From an uncultured Rivibacter sp. (GTDB lineage: Bacteria > Pseudomonadota > Gammaproteobacteria > Burkholderiales > Burkholderiaceae), in the NCBI GenBank assembly GCA_946480925.1, contig CAMLLU010000008.1, positions 1 to 64,000 of the forward strand: DNA of 64,000 bases, read 5' to 3'. Positions 23,456 to 34,100 of this stretch are shown piece after piece; within the stretch, counting starts at the first letter, position 1; each line of letters starts with the position of its first letter. The position numbers and the translations under genes were made by a program. The notes beneath the pieces were generated by a model that had not been told where the DNA came from, did not search any database, and was given only the letters and a program-made list of their open reading frames with translations.

Positions 23456-25144
23456 ATGCAGATCTGGGAGAAAGAGGGAGTCTCGTTGGATGCTTCGGTG
23501 CCGGCCGCTTCAAGGCGAAGTGTGCGTGCGGCAACGGGGCTCGTGCTGTGGACCTACCTGGCCATGCACCTGTCCAACCATGCGCTCGGGCTGGCGTCCA
23601 TCGGGCTGGCGGACAGCCTGCGCGTTGTACTGCATGGGCTGTGGCATTCGTGGCCGGGCACGCTGCTCTTGTATGGGGCCTTTGCGGTGCACGTGCTGCT
23701 GGCCTTTGCCGACCTGTGGGAGCGGCGCTCCTTGCGCATGCCGGCATTGGATGCCGTTCGCGTCCTGCTCGGGCTTGCTGTGCCGCTGCTGCTGGCGGCC
23801 CACCTGGCCGGCACGCGGATCGCCGCGGCGCTGTATGACGTCCAGGCGCCGTATGCGCGGGTGGTGCCGGCGCTGATCGGGCGCAGTGATGGCGGCGTGA
23901 TGCAGCTGGTGCTCATGGTGGCGGCCTGGGCCCACGGCTGCATCGGCCTGCATTTCATGTTCGGCAGCCGCCTGCTGTACCGGCGATGGTTCCACCTTGG
24001 TTTCGCGGCGGCCGTGCTGCTGCCGGTGCTGGCCGCACTGGGCCTGCTGTCGATGTGGCGCGAGTTCTCGTTCACGGCGCTCCCACGCGCGCCCGGCACG
24101 AGCCCTTCACAAGCGGCGGTGGCAGACCGCCTGGTGCTGATCATCGTGCTGGTGTACCTGTCCGCTGCCATGGCGCTGGTGGCGGCAAGGAGCCTGCGCG
24201 CCCACCTCGACCGCACGCGGCGCCGGCACATCGTGCTGCGCTACCCGGCCCACACCGTGCACGTGCCGCTCGGCTGGAGCGTGCTCGAGGCGAGCCGCTC
24301 GCACGGCCTGCATCACATGTCCCTGTGCGGCGGGCGGGCGCGCTGCTCGACTTGCCGCGTGCGTGTCGATGGCCCTCCTGCACACTTCCCGGCGCCGTCG
24401 GCCGATGAACAGCGCACCCTGCAGCGCGTGCGCGCGCCTGCGGACGTGCGGCTGGCATGCCAGCTGCGGCCGCTGGGCGACGTGAGCGTCACGCCCTTGT
24501 TCCTGTCGCAGCCGCTGGCTTCCGCCGTGAACCGGCATGTGCCGTCGGACCGTGAGGTGGCCGTGCTGTTCGTCGACCTGCGAGGGTGGTCGGGCCTGGC
24601 CGAACGCCAATGGCCGCACGACCTGGTCTACGTGCTCGACCGCTACTTCGCGCTCGTGGGCGAGGCCGTGCGCAGCTGCGGCGGCGTGCCGAACCAGTTC
24701 ATCGGCGACAGCGTCATGGCGATCTTCGGCCTCGACTGCGACCTGCCCATGGCCTGCCGCAAGGCCTTCGAAGCCGCGCGTCGCATCGACGAAGTCCTGC
24801 AAGCCTGGAATGCCGACTTCCGCGCGCAGTTCGGCCACGACCTGGACTTCGGCATCGGGCTGCATGCGGGGCATGCCGTGGTCACCGAAGTGGGCTATGG
24901 CCCCACCACCTCCGTCACCGCGGTGGGCGAAGTGGTCAACACCGCGAGCCGGCTGCAGGAACAGACCAAGGCGTTTGCCGCCCGCATGGTGGCCTCGCTC
25001 GATGCCTGGCGCCTGGCAGGGACGGCGGCAGAAGGTGCCGAGGCGGCGACGGTGGCGGTGCGCGGGCGTTCCAGCCCGTTGGCCGTCATGGTGCTGAAGG
25101 CGTTCTCGCGGGCCGAGGCAACGCCAGCGGCTGACGAAAGCTGA
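23456..25144 (+). CDS. Membrane protein with 2Fe-2S ferredoxin and class III adenylate/guanylate cyclase domains
   Basis: A 562-residue three-part protein. Residues ~25-250 hold about six hydrophobic segments with several His (MHLSNHALG, VLHGLWHSWPG, WAHGCIGLHF), as in heme-b or succinate-dehydrogenase-anchor-like modules. Residues ~265-350 form a 2Fe-2S ferredoxin of the adrenodoxin spacing: C291-x5-C297-x2-C300 and C335. Residues ~365-540 are a cyclase catalytic domain with metal-binding D374 (FVDLRGW) and D418 (FIGDSVMAIFG). It likely converts ATP to cAMP under redox or heme/FeS control. The ATG at 23456 is 15 bp from the divergent Crp/Fnr start; a TTG at 23486 with a GAGGGAG ribosome site is an alternative start. 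Confidence 0.88.
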   Translation: MQIWEKEGVSLDASVPAASRRSVRAATGLVLWTYLAMHLSNHALGLASIGLADSLRVVLHGLWHSWPGTLLLYGAFAVHVLLAFADLWERRSLRMPALDAVRVLLGLAVPLLLAAHLAGTRIAAALYDVQAPYARVVPALIGRSDGGVMQLVLMVAAWAHGCIGLHFMFGSRLLYRRWFHLGFAAAVLLPVLAALGLLSMWREFSFTALPRAPGTSPSQAAVADRLVLIIVLVYLSAAMALVAARSLRAHLDRTRRRHIVLRYPAHTVHVPLGWSVLEASRSHGLHHMSLCGGRARCSTCRVRVDGPPAHFPAPSADEQRTLQRVRAPADVRLACQLRPLGDVSVTPLFLSQPLASAVNRHVPSDREVAVLFVDLRGWSGLAERQWPHDLVYVLDRYFALVGEAVRSCGGVPNQFIGDSVMAIFGLDCDLPMACRKAFEAARRIDEVLQAWNADFRAQFGHDLDFGIGLHAGHAVVTEVGYGPTTSVTAVGEVVNTASRLQEQTKAFAARMVASLDAWRLAGTAAEGAEAATVAVRGRSSPLAVMVLKAFSRAEATPAADES

Positions 25145-25153
25145 AAGACGCAA

Positions 25154-25182
25154 GGCGACCGCGGCTGGGCCAGCCGGTCGCC
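25154..25182. terminator. Bidirectional terminator hairpin between cyclase and DoxX genes
   Basis: GGCGACCG (25154-25161) pairs with CGGTCGCC (25175-25182), with an inner GCTGG/CCAGC pairing. The genes on both sides converge here. No long T-tract follows. Confidence 0.6.
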
Positions 25183-25207
25183 CCGAGGCTCGCAAGGAGC
25201 GTTCAAC

Positions 25208-25606
25208 TCACTGCCGGGTGGCCAGCTGGCGTGCGCGCGCCGCACCCGCCAGGCCGATGAACGCGCCGGTGATGGCGAGGTTCTTGAGGAAGTGATTCAG
25301 CTGGTTCGAGAACTGCGCCGACTCGGCCATCCAGAAGCGGTGGCCCGTCAAGGCCGTGAGCAAGGTGAACCCGGCCATGAGGCCCGCAACCCATTGCGTC
25401 TGCCAGCCGAGCATGAGCGCCAGGCCACCGCCGATCTCGATGAAGATGATGACGGGCAGTGCGGCCTCCGGCAGCGGAACGCCCAGCTGGGTGAGGTAGC
25501 CCAGCGTTCCGCCGTACGCCAGCAGTTTGCGCACGCCCGCGACCAGGAACAGCGTGGCCATCAGAGCCCGGCAAAGGACGAGGGCGGGCTGGGTGGGTTG
25601 CTGCAT
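25208..25606 (-). CDS. DoxX family membrane protein
   Basis: A 132-residue DoxX-type protein with about four membrane segments (LVLCRALMATLFLVAGV, LPVIIFIEIGGGLALML, WVAGLMAGFTLLTALTG, LAITGAFIGLAGAARA). The N-terminal LVAGVRKLLAY pattern with a conserved Lys is typical. Family members work with oxidoreductases at the membrane; the function of this branch is not established. The ATG at 25606 has a strong ribosome site (GGAGACCC, 6 bp). A DUF4148 gene follows upstream on the same strand with a 53-bp gap. Confidence 0.87.
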   Translation of the reverse strand: MQQPTQPALVLCRALMATLFLVAGVRKLLAYGGTLGYLTQLGVPLPEAALPVIIFIEIGGGLALMLGWQTQWVAGLMAGFTLLTALTGHRFWMAESAQFSNQLNHFLKNLAITGAFIGLAGAARARQLATRQ

Positions 25607-25659
25607 CTGGGTCTCCTTCAGTGGCACAGCCTTGTGGATGGACTTCGAGCGTGCCGGCT

Positions 25660-25995
25660 TCACTGGGCGGAACGGGTCACGGTGCCGGCCAGCGTTTCAC
25701 CGCGCTCGTTCGCGATGCGGCGCACTTCCGCCAGGTATTCGGGGCCGTTGCGCAGGCGCTGGTATTCGGCGAGCGAGCGCTCGTAGGCGGGGCTGAACGT
25801 GTCATGGGACTCGCCACCCTGGTAGGCCTGCAGCCCGGCGCGCTTCCACAGGCTGAGGTCGGCGATGACCTCGGCGCGGGTGAGCTTGCTGGTGGTGGGG
25901 GCGACGGCCGTCGAGTCCTGGGCCAGCACGGTGCCGGCGGCAGCCAGCGAGACGAGTGCGACGACGTATTTGCCGACCATGTGTTTGCCGTTCAT
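25660..25995 (-). CDS. DUF4148 domain protein (secreted)
   Basis: A 111-residue protein with a signal peptide (VVALVSLAAAGTVLA, cleavage before QDS) and a DUF4148 domain: LTRAEVIADLSLWKRAGL followed by SLAEYQRLRNGPEYLAEVRR. The family is common in Burkholderiales and of unknown role; members look periplasmic. The ATG at 25995 has a GAGGA ribosome site. It may share a transcript with the DoxX gene downstream. Confidence 0.85.
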   Translation of the reverse strand: MNGKHMVGKYVVALVSLAAAGTVLAQDSTAVAPTTSKLTRAEVIADLSLWKRAGLQAYQGGESHDTFSPAYERSLAEYQRLRNGPEYLAEVRRIANERGETLAGTVTRSAQ

Positions 25996-26131
25996 GAGAG
26001 TCCTCTTGAGTTGACGGGCTGCAAGGGTTGCAACCACCGTGAACCCAGTGTCTCGATGGGCGGGTTGGCCGTCGGTGCGTTTTCGCACCTGTTTTTGCAA
26101 GTCGCGAAGGGGCAGCTCGGAGGCTGGAGGA

Positions 26132-27190
26132 TCAGGCCGCCACTTCGCGGCCTTGTTCGTCGACGAAGCGCACGTCCACCTGGTGCAGGTGTTCGCGCAG
26201 CCCGGCCACGCGCCGGCGCAGCTCGCCCGGCGGCAATTGCGCGCCCTGGTGTTCGAGCCGGTGGCACTCGCGCGCCGCCTCGTTGAAGCCGTAGAGCGCA
26301 AAGCTGCCCGCCAGCCGGTGCGCAATGGCCAGGGCCTCCTGCGTGCGGCCGGCGGCAAGCGCGGTGTCCATTTCGTCCAGCGCTTCGTGGCGCGTGGTCA
26401 GGAAGCCGGGCAGCCACGGCTTCAGGTCGGCCGGCACGCGGGCCACGCGGCTGCCCTCGGGCGGCGGGGGGGCCGTCTCGCCCGCGGTCTCGCGGCCGAT
26501 CTCGAAGCGGTAGCCCTGGCCGTAGACGGAGCGCACCACGTGGTGCTCGGGCAGCACCGCCGCGAGCTTCTTGCGGATGTTCTTCACGTGGCTGTCGACC
26601 GCGCGGTCGAACACGCCCGCGGGGTCGTCGTAGGCCAGCTCCAGCAGCTGCGAGCGGCTGAACACGCGGCCGGGGTACTGGATCATCACCGACAGCAGCC
26701 GGTATTCCTGCGGCGTGAGGTCCAGTTCCTGGCCGCGGCAGCTGATGCGCTGGCGCGGCGCGTCCACCTGCAGCAGGCCGCCTTCGGCGGCTGCTGTTGC
26801 TGCTGCCGGCGGCGGTGCGGCGCGCCGCAGCAGGGCCTTCACGCGCGCCACGAGTTCGGCCGGGCTGAAGGGCTTGCCCAGGTAGTCGTCGGCGCCGGCG
26901 TCGAAGCCGGCCAGGCGGTCGGACTCCTCGTCGTGCGAGGTGACCATCAGCACCGGGGTCGTGCAGAAGCGGCGCAGGCGGCGGCACACCTCCATGCCGT
27001 TGGCGCCCGGCAGCATCACGTCGAGCATCACCAGCGCGGGCGACAGCGCCCGCACCGCGGCCTCGGCGGCATCGCCGCGTGCCACGTGCTGTACCTCGAA
27101 GCCTGCGGCCTCCAGGTGGCGCCGCACCAGCTCGGCGATGGCGGCCTCGTCTTCGACGACGAGCACCAGGGGGCGGGAAGCCGGGGACAT
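26132..27190 (-). CDS. OmpR-family response regulator fused to a C-terminal Hpt-like domain
   Basis: A 352-residue regulator. Residues 1-123 are a receiver with acidic E13/D14, phospho-acceptor D57 (LVMLDVMLPG), T84 and K106 (GKPFS). Residues ~138-232 are an OmpR-type winged helix ending SVYGQGYRFEIGR. After a Pro-rich linker, residues ~262-352 are helical with H291 in the context IAHRLAGSFALYGF, the mark of a histidine phosphotransfer domain. No histidine kinase lies beside it. It is divergent from sapC and the giant adhesin (~200-bp interval), so regulating that locus is plausible. The ATG at 27190 is preferred over an earlier in-frame start. Confidence 0.87.
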   Translation of the reverse strand: MSPASRPLVLVVEDEAAIAELVRRHLEAAGFEVQHVARGDAAEAAVRALSPALVMLDVMLPGANGMEVCRRLRRFCTTPVLMVTSHDEESDRLAGFDAGADDYLGKPFSPAELVARVKALLRRAAPPPAAATAAAEGGLLQVDAPRQRISCRGQELDLTPQEYRLLSVMIQYPGRVFSRSQLLELAYDDPAGVFDRAVDSHVKNIRKKLAAVLPEHHVVRSVYGQGYRFEIGRETAGETAPPPPEGSRVARVPADLKPWLPGFLTTRHEALDEMDTALAAGRTQEALAIAHRLAGSFALYGFNEAARECHRLEHQGAQLPPGELRRRVAGLREHLHQVDVRFVDEQGREVAA

Positions 27191-27388
27191 TGGCGTGGCG
27201 TGAGGGGGGAGCCCGGAGGCGGCGACTGGGAAATGTTCCAGAAGATTGTGGAGCAATGTAGGAGGGCTCCCGCCCCGCTCGGCCACTGCCCCGGCGCCGC
27301 AAACGCACACCTAGACTCGCGCCGCCCGTTACCAGATCCACACGAATCGTTCCGCCATCACGGGCAGCGGACGCCGAGGGAACCCAAC

Positions 27389-28096
27389 ATGGCCGAACTG
27401 CTTTTCTACCGTGAGCCCAAGCTGCTCGACCGCGCGGGCCACGCCGCGCTGCGCTATGGCGCGAGCAACGACTTCAGCTTCGCGCGCGAGGTGAACTCGG
27501 TGCCGCTGCTGGCGGTGGAATTCTTCGAGGCCAGCCGCACGCTGCCGGTGCTGTTCAGCGAAGACGCCAAGGGCCAGCGCGCACCGCTGGCGCTGCTGTC
27601 TCTGTCGAATTCGCACAACGCGCAGGTGGGAGCCGACGGCCGCTGGACGGCCGGCTACACGCCGGCCTTCGTGCGGCGCTACCCGTTCGCGCTGGACGGC
27701 GACAAGAACGTCTGCTTCGACGAGGCCGCGCCCCACTTCGGCGAGCAGGGCCAGCCGCTGTTCGAGGGCGAGGCTCCTTCGGCCACGCTGCAGCAGGTGA
27801 TCGGCTTCCTGCGTGAGTTCGACGCCGAGCATGCGCGCACCCGCGAGTTCTGCGAGGCGCTGGCGGCCAAGGAGCTGTTCAAGCCCTTCATGCTGCAGGT
27901 CATCACCGCCGACAAGCAGACCGCCCGCCTGGGCGGCTTGAGCGTCGTCGACGAAGCCAAGCTGCAGCAGCTGGATGCCGCCACCGTGGACGAATGGTTC
28001 CGCCGTGGCTGGCTGGGGTGGATCTACGCGCACCTGCATTCGCTGGGCGCGCTCAAGCGGCTGGGCGACCAGCTCGACACGCGCGCCGCTGCCTGA
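27389..28096 (+). CDS. SapC family protein
   Basis: A 235-residue protein similar to the SapC family, named for a Campylobacter S-layer protein-associated gene. Typical features are the start NDFSFAREVNSVPLLAVEFF (cited in part), RTLPVLFSE, and a central YTPAFVRRYPFALD. Function is not known. The ATG at 27389 follows a GAGGGAACCCAAC ribosome-site region. It sits directly ahead of a giant surface adhesin (67 bp), probably in one operon with it and the TpsB transporter, which suggests a link to surface-protein assembly or hydroxylation. That link is inference. Confidence 0.85.
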   Translation: MAELLFYREPKLLDRAGHAALRYGASNDFSFAREVNSVPLLAVEFFEASRTLPVLFSEDAKGQRAPLALLSLSNSHNAQVGADGRWTAGYTPAFVRRYPFALDGDKNVCFDEAAPHFGEQGQPLFEGEAPSATLQQVIGFLREFDAEHARTREFCEALAAKELFKPFMLQVITADKQTARLGGLSVVDEAKLQQLDAATVDEWFRRGWLGWIYAHLHSLGALKRLGDQLDTRAAA

Positions 28097-28162
28097 GCGG
28101 TCGACGTCCGCTCCTTCGCTCCCGCTCTCTCCCCGCTCCCCGATCCGCCACCAGGATTTGCC

Positions 28163-31100
28163 ATGTCCAAGCGCCGCGTTCCCGCCTACCGTCGTTTCCA
28201 GCGCCCCGCCCCCGTGCCCACGGTGAGCCGGCCGCTGGGCTGGCTGTTGTCGGCGGCCTCGGTGAATGTGCTGGCCGCGGGCCCCGCGCACAACGTGGAC
28301 GCGGTGAGCGGCTTCACCACGGTCAGCACCACCGGCACGAACACCCAGCAGGTCGTGAACAACTACACGTCCGGCGGCGTGGCGGTGAACGTGTTCAACC
28401 ACTTCGTCGTGGGTGACGGCAACACGGTGAACCTGCAGGTGCCCAACGGCGCCAAGCTGGTGAACATCGTGCGCAGCAGCCGGCCCGAGGTGTGGGGCGT
28501 GCTCAACGCCTACGAGAACAACAAGCTCGGCGGCGACGTGACCTTCGCGAGCGCCGACGGCTTCCTCGTGGGCTCCACCGGCATCGTCAACGTCGGCAAG
28601 CTGACGCTGCGCACGCCCTCGCAGACCGACATCGACAACTTCGTCAGCGGCAACAAGGCGATCGGCGACCTGACCAGCGGCACCTACAGCCTGTCGTCCA
28701 GCGGGCTGGTGACCATCCAGGGCAAGGTGAACACGCGCGACGGCGTGGTGATCCATGCCGACCAGGTGAGCGTGGCCGCGGGCGCGACGGTGATCGCCGG
28801 CGACGCCAAGTCGGCCAGCTACGTGAGCGATGCGGCGGTGAACACGGGCGATCTCAGCGCGCCCAAGACGCTGCAGCAGACCGGCGGCACGATCTCCATC
28901 GTCGCGCAGGGCAAGTCCGGCACCGCGGTCGACATCTCCGGCAGCCTGCTGGCCGACGGCGGCATCACCATCGAGGCGCCCACCATTGCGCTGAACAGCG
29001 GCTCCAAGCTCGACACCGAGCGCACCGGCGGCAGCGCCACCGGCGCCGTGACGCTCACCGCCTCCGCCGAAGAAAAGATCGGCATGGGCGAGGCGGTGGC
29101 TTCCACCTCCATCACGCTCGGCGGTTCGGTGGTGGCCACGGACTTCAGCGCCAGTGCCAGCTCGCATGCGCGCTCGTCCTACACCGAAGACATCGGCATC
29201 TGGGTCGCGACCACGAGCGTGGGCCTCTTCACCGGCCTCAACGCCAACTGGGTGGCGGCCGACGCCGACGCCACGCTCACCGTGGGCAGCACCGCCTCGC
29301 TCACCGCGAGCGGCAACCTCACGCTGGCCAGCCAGGCCCGCGCACTGGCCGAAGACCCGGCCGTCACGCTCAACGGCAACTCGCTGGTCGGCGCGGCGGT
29401 GGTGTACGGCAAGGCCACCTCCGACAGCACCACGCAGGTGACCAGCGGCGCGCAGCTCAGCGCGGGCGGCAAGCTTTCGGTGACGGCGCACAACGAGAAC
29501 ACGCTCAGCGCCAGCGCGCTCACGCTGGTGGCCACCAACGAGAACACCGCCGTCGTGTCGGTGGCCGTGGGCGAGGCGAGCGCGCATTCGAAGGCGCTGG
29601 TCGAAGCCGGCGCCTCCGTCAGCGCCGGCAGCGTGGCGGTGCATGCCGAGAACCAGAACTCGTTCTACGTGAACGCCACGGCCTATGGCCTGTCGGGCAC
29701 CGCGCTCGGGGCCACGGTGGCCTACGGCAACCTCGCGACCAGCGCCATCGCCGACATGGGCGCCAGCGTGGGCACCGACGCCGCCAAGGTGGGCGACGTG
29801 GAAGTGCTGGCGCTGGACCGCACCACCCGGCAGCGCGTGCACAGCAGTTCCACCGTGGGCAAGAGCCTGCTGTTCCGCACCCTGGGTGCGGCACCCGTGG
29901 CCGCGCTCGGCGCGGCGCAGGGCTTCGTGAACGGCGCGGTCTCGCGCGTGGTGCCGGTGAACGCCGCCGTCGACCTGGCGCGCAATGCCGACGGCTCGCT
30001 CGACTTCCGCGTCGGCGCGGCCTTCACGCTGTCGGAATACGACCATGAGTCGGTGGCCCACCTGGGCAACAACGTGGCCGGCCAGTCGGCGCCCACGGTG
30101 GTGTCGTCCGGCAACGTGGTGGTGGGCGCGCGCACCGACGTGCGCGAGATGCGCACCAGCAGCGAAAGCAGCGTGTCGGCCCGCACCGACTCGGCCAGCG
30201 GCACGCCGTCGGACCCCGCAGTGGCCAACAGCGCCAGCGTGGCCATCAACCTCGCCATCGGCAACAGCCGTTCCACTGCCGAGGTGGGCGACCACGTGAA
30301 CGTGACGGCCGCGCGCGTGGGCGTGGCGGCCGAGCAATGGCAGCCGCTGGTCAGCACCTACAACCGCTGGGACAGCTTCGGTGACTACCTCGACCACCTG
30401 ACTCCCACGGCGGGCCTGGGCACCAGCCTGCTCTCCGGCTTTGCCAACGCCAGCGGCGAGGCCGAGGAAAACGCCATCGCGTTCTCCTTCAACCTGCAGG
30501 TGCAGGGCCACGACACCAAGGCCTGGGTCGGCAGCCGCGCCAAGCTCACCAGCACGGCCGCCGCCGGCGACTGGACCGCGAGCCACACGCTGAAGGACCT
30601 GGGCGACTTCGCCGACGCGAGCTACAGCTTCGGCTTCGACGGCGCGATCGGCGTGCAGGCCTACAGCCAGGCGCAGACGCTGGACATCGCCGGCAACATG
30701 GGCGCGCTGCTCATCGGTGCGGCCGTGGGCGCGGGCGAGGACGGCAGCTCGCTGGGCGCCTCGATGAGCTACGTGGGCAGCACCAGCAACACCGTGGCCG
30801 GCATCGGCAGCGGGGCCACGGTGAACGCGGGCGCCGGCGACCTGGCGGTGGACGCCACCAGCGACGATGCGCACATCGTCGTGGCGCCCACCTCGGGCAT
30901 GGGCTCGGGTACCGCGTTCAACGGCATCGTCGGCGTGTTCTCGATGGACAACGAGACGCGCGCCTCGCTGCACAACAGCGCCAACGTCACCGCCTCGGCG
31001 GTGGACGTGCAGGCGCACCAGTACGCCGGCAACTGGGCCGCGGCGGGCAGCTTCGCCTACACCGACTCCAAGGCCATCGGCGTGGCCGTGGCGATCAACG

Positions 31101-34100
31101 ACTCCGAGGCCAACACGCGTGCCCTGGTGGGCGACAACAGCGACGACGACGCGCTGGTGGCCGGCTACGGCGCGGTGAGCACCACCTACACCGGCAGTGC
31201 GCCCACGGCGGGCCTCACCACCGACTCGCTCACGGTGCATGCCACCACCGACGGCACCAGCGGCGCCATCGCCGCCGCCGGCTCGGCCACCACGCCCAAG
31301 ACCGGCGAGCCGGGCTACGGCAAGCAGTTCGAGAACAAGTGGCTGGCCCTGCAGTCGAAGCTCGCCTCCAAGTTCAGCAGCGCCAGCAGTGGCAGCGGCA
31401 GCAGCTCGGTGCAGGGCGCCAGCGGCGGCGGCCAGCAGAACAGCGGCTCCGGTGACAGCGTGGCGCAGAACCCGGACGCGGGCCTCGGCATCTCGGGCAG
31501 CGTGGCCGCGTCGGTGAGCGACCTCGACACGCAGGCCCAGGTGAGCGGCGTCACCGTCACCGCGCGCACCACGCGCAGCGCCATCGACGTGCAGGCGCTC
31601 GAGAAGACGGTGCAGGTGAGCGCCGCGGGCTCGGCCGCCTTCATCATGGCCGCCAAGGACCCGGCGGCCAGCAGCACTACTGCGTTCTCGGGCGCCGTGG
31701 CCTACCAGCTGAGCGGCAACGATGCCGAAGCGCTGCTGAGCAACGTGACCGCGATGAAGGCCGGCGACGTGACCGTGCAGGCGGCGCAGGCCGGCCAGCG
31801 GCTGGGCATCGGCCTGGGCTTTTCGGTCAACACCAACAGCGCCAGCGGCAAGAACTACAGCGTGGGCGTCTCGGCCTCGGCTGCCGAGGTGGAAGACAGC
31901 GCCAGCGCGCGCATCGAGAACAGCACGCTCGACGCACAGGACGGCAGCCGCTCGCTCGACGTGCAGGCCTACAGCCGCACCGACATCGGCATCGGCGGTG
32001 GTTCGCTGTTCGGCGGCGGCAAGGGCGGCGTGGGCTTGGCCGTCACCTATGCCGAGATCGGCAACGGCGAGCGCAACGCGACCGAAGTGCTGGTCAGCAA
32101 CAGCCAGCTCACCGACTTCAGCTCGGTGGACCTCACGGCGAAGAACGCGAGCCGCATCGCCTCGGGTGCGGCCAGCCTGGGCGGCGGCAACGACGCGCTG
32201 GGCTTCGCCGGCAGCTTCGTGATCAACGACGTGGGCGGCACGCACGGCGCCGCGCTGAGCGGCAGCACCGCCAGCGGCGTCGGCACGCTGAACCTCGACG
32301 TGAGCGGCCAGATCGACGGCACGCTCGACACCGTGCTCGACGCCCTGGGCACCGGCAGCGAGAACGGCACCTACGACTTCAGCGGCTCGCTGCTGTCGGA
32401 CTTCGCCGCGCCGGGCAACCAGTCGGACACCGGTGCGCGCGTGCTGGGCGTGGCGGGCTTCCTGCAAGTGGGCAAGTCCAACCTGGGCCTGGCCTACACC
32501 CACAACGACCTGCACCAGACGCACGAGGCCGCGATCACCGGCTCCACCGTGAGCGCGAGCAGCGTGAAGGTGAACGCCGAGGACGAGAGCTGGGCCGTGG
32601 CCGTGTCGGCAGGCATGGGCGTGTCCACCGGCACGCTGTCGGGCGTGGGCTCGGTGGCGGTGAACGAGGTGAACAACCAGCTCACCAGCCGCATCGGCAC
32701 CTGGGACGCCGGCACCGCCAGCGGCTCCATCACCGCCGGCAGCATCAGCGTCACCGCGCAGAACCGCGCGGACGTCGCTGCCGGTGCAGGCTCCATCGCC
32801 GCTTCCAAGGGCAGCTCGGGCGGCCTGGCCGTGGCGCTCAACCTGGTGGGCACCAGCGAACACGCCACCACCGCGCAGGTCGCGTGGACCGACCTCTACA
32901 CCAGCGGCAACGTCGACGTCTCGGCCACCAGCGGCACGAGCGGCGACCCCAACAGCCTCACCGCCATCGGCATCGGCGTGGGGTTGGCGCAAGGCGGGCT
33001 GGCGTTCGCCGGGGCCATTGGCGTGAACAACGTGGACCAGACGGTGGATGCCGCCATCCAGGCCGTGTCCACCACGCAGGGCGGCACCACGCACCGTGCC
33101 GCCACCGTGAGCGTGACGGCCGAAGACCACAGCGGCAGCGACGCCTGGGGCTTCATGGCCGCGGGCAGCAGCAACGGCGCGGCCGGCGCGGTGGGCATCG
33201 CCACCAACCGCATCGACAGCGACGTGACGGCCGAGGTAATGGGCGGCCGCTCGAGCACGCTGTACGCGAACAGCCTGCTCATCGACGCCAGCCGCCACAA
33301 CGACCTGCTCACGGTGAACGCGGGCCTGGCGGGCTCCACCGGCCTCACCGGCGCGGCCTCGATCGGCACCAACGTGACCGACGGCCACGTGCTGGCCAAG
33401 ATCGGAAGCGGCGCCAAGGTGGATGCGCTCAACCACGTGAAGGTCTCAGCGCTGGCCGACACCTTCAGCGCGGTGGGCAGCGGCGCCGTGGGCGTGGGCA
33501 CGGGGGCCGCGTCGGGCGCGGTGGCCGTGAGCACGGCGGTGGACTTCGGCGTGACCGAGGCGCTGGTGGACAACGCCGAAGTGAAGGCGCTGGGCCGCAG
33601 CGGCAGCGTGAACATCGGCTCCGGCGCGCTGGCCAACGGCCCCACGCTCACCGACCTGTCGACCTCGGCCGACGGCGTGGACCGCGATGCGCTGAGCCAG
33701 AACTTCGAGGACCAGACGCTGCAGGAAGGCACGCAAGGCGTCACCGGCCTGGCCGTCAACGCCACCAGCTACCAGAAGCTGCGCACCATCAACGTCGCTG
33801 GGGCAGGCGGCACCGGCGCCGCCGCGGTGGCGGTCAACGTGGCGACCAACGATTTCGAGGGTTCCACCACCGCCGCCATCCGCAACAGCACCATCAACAA
33901 CGGCGTGAGCGGTGAGGCGGGTGCCGACGTGACCGTGCGCGGCAGCGACCACAGCATGGGCCTGGCCATCAGCGCCGGCCTCGCGGGCGCCAGCCAGGGC
34001 GCCGGCATCGCCGGCCTGTCGATGAACCTGCAGACGCACGACGTCGATGCGCAGATCACCGGCAGCACCGTGCGCGCCGATGCGCTGGCCATTGACGCCA

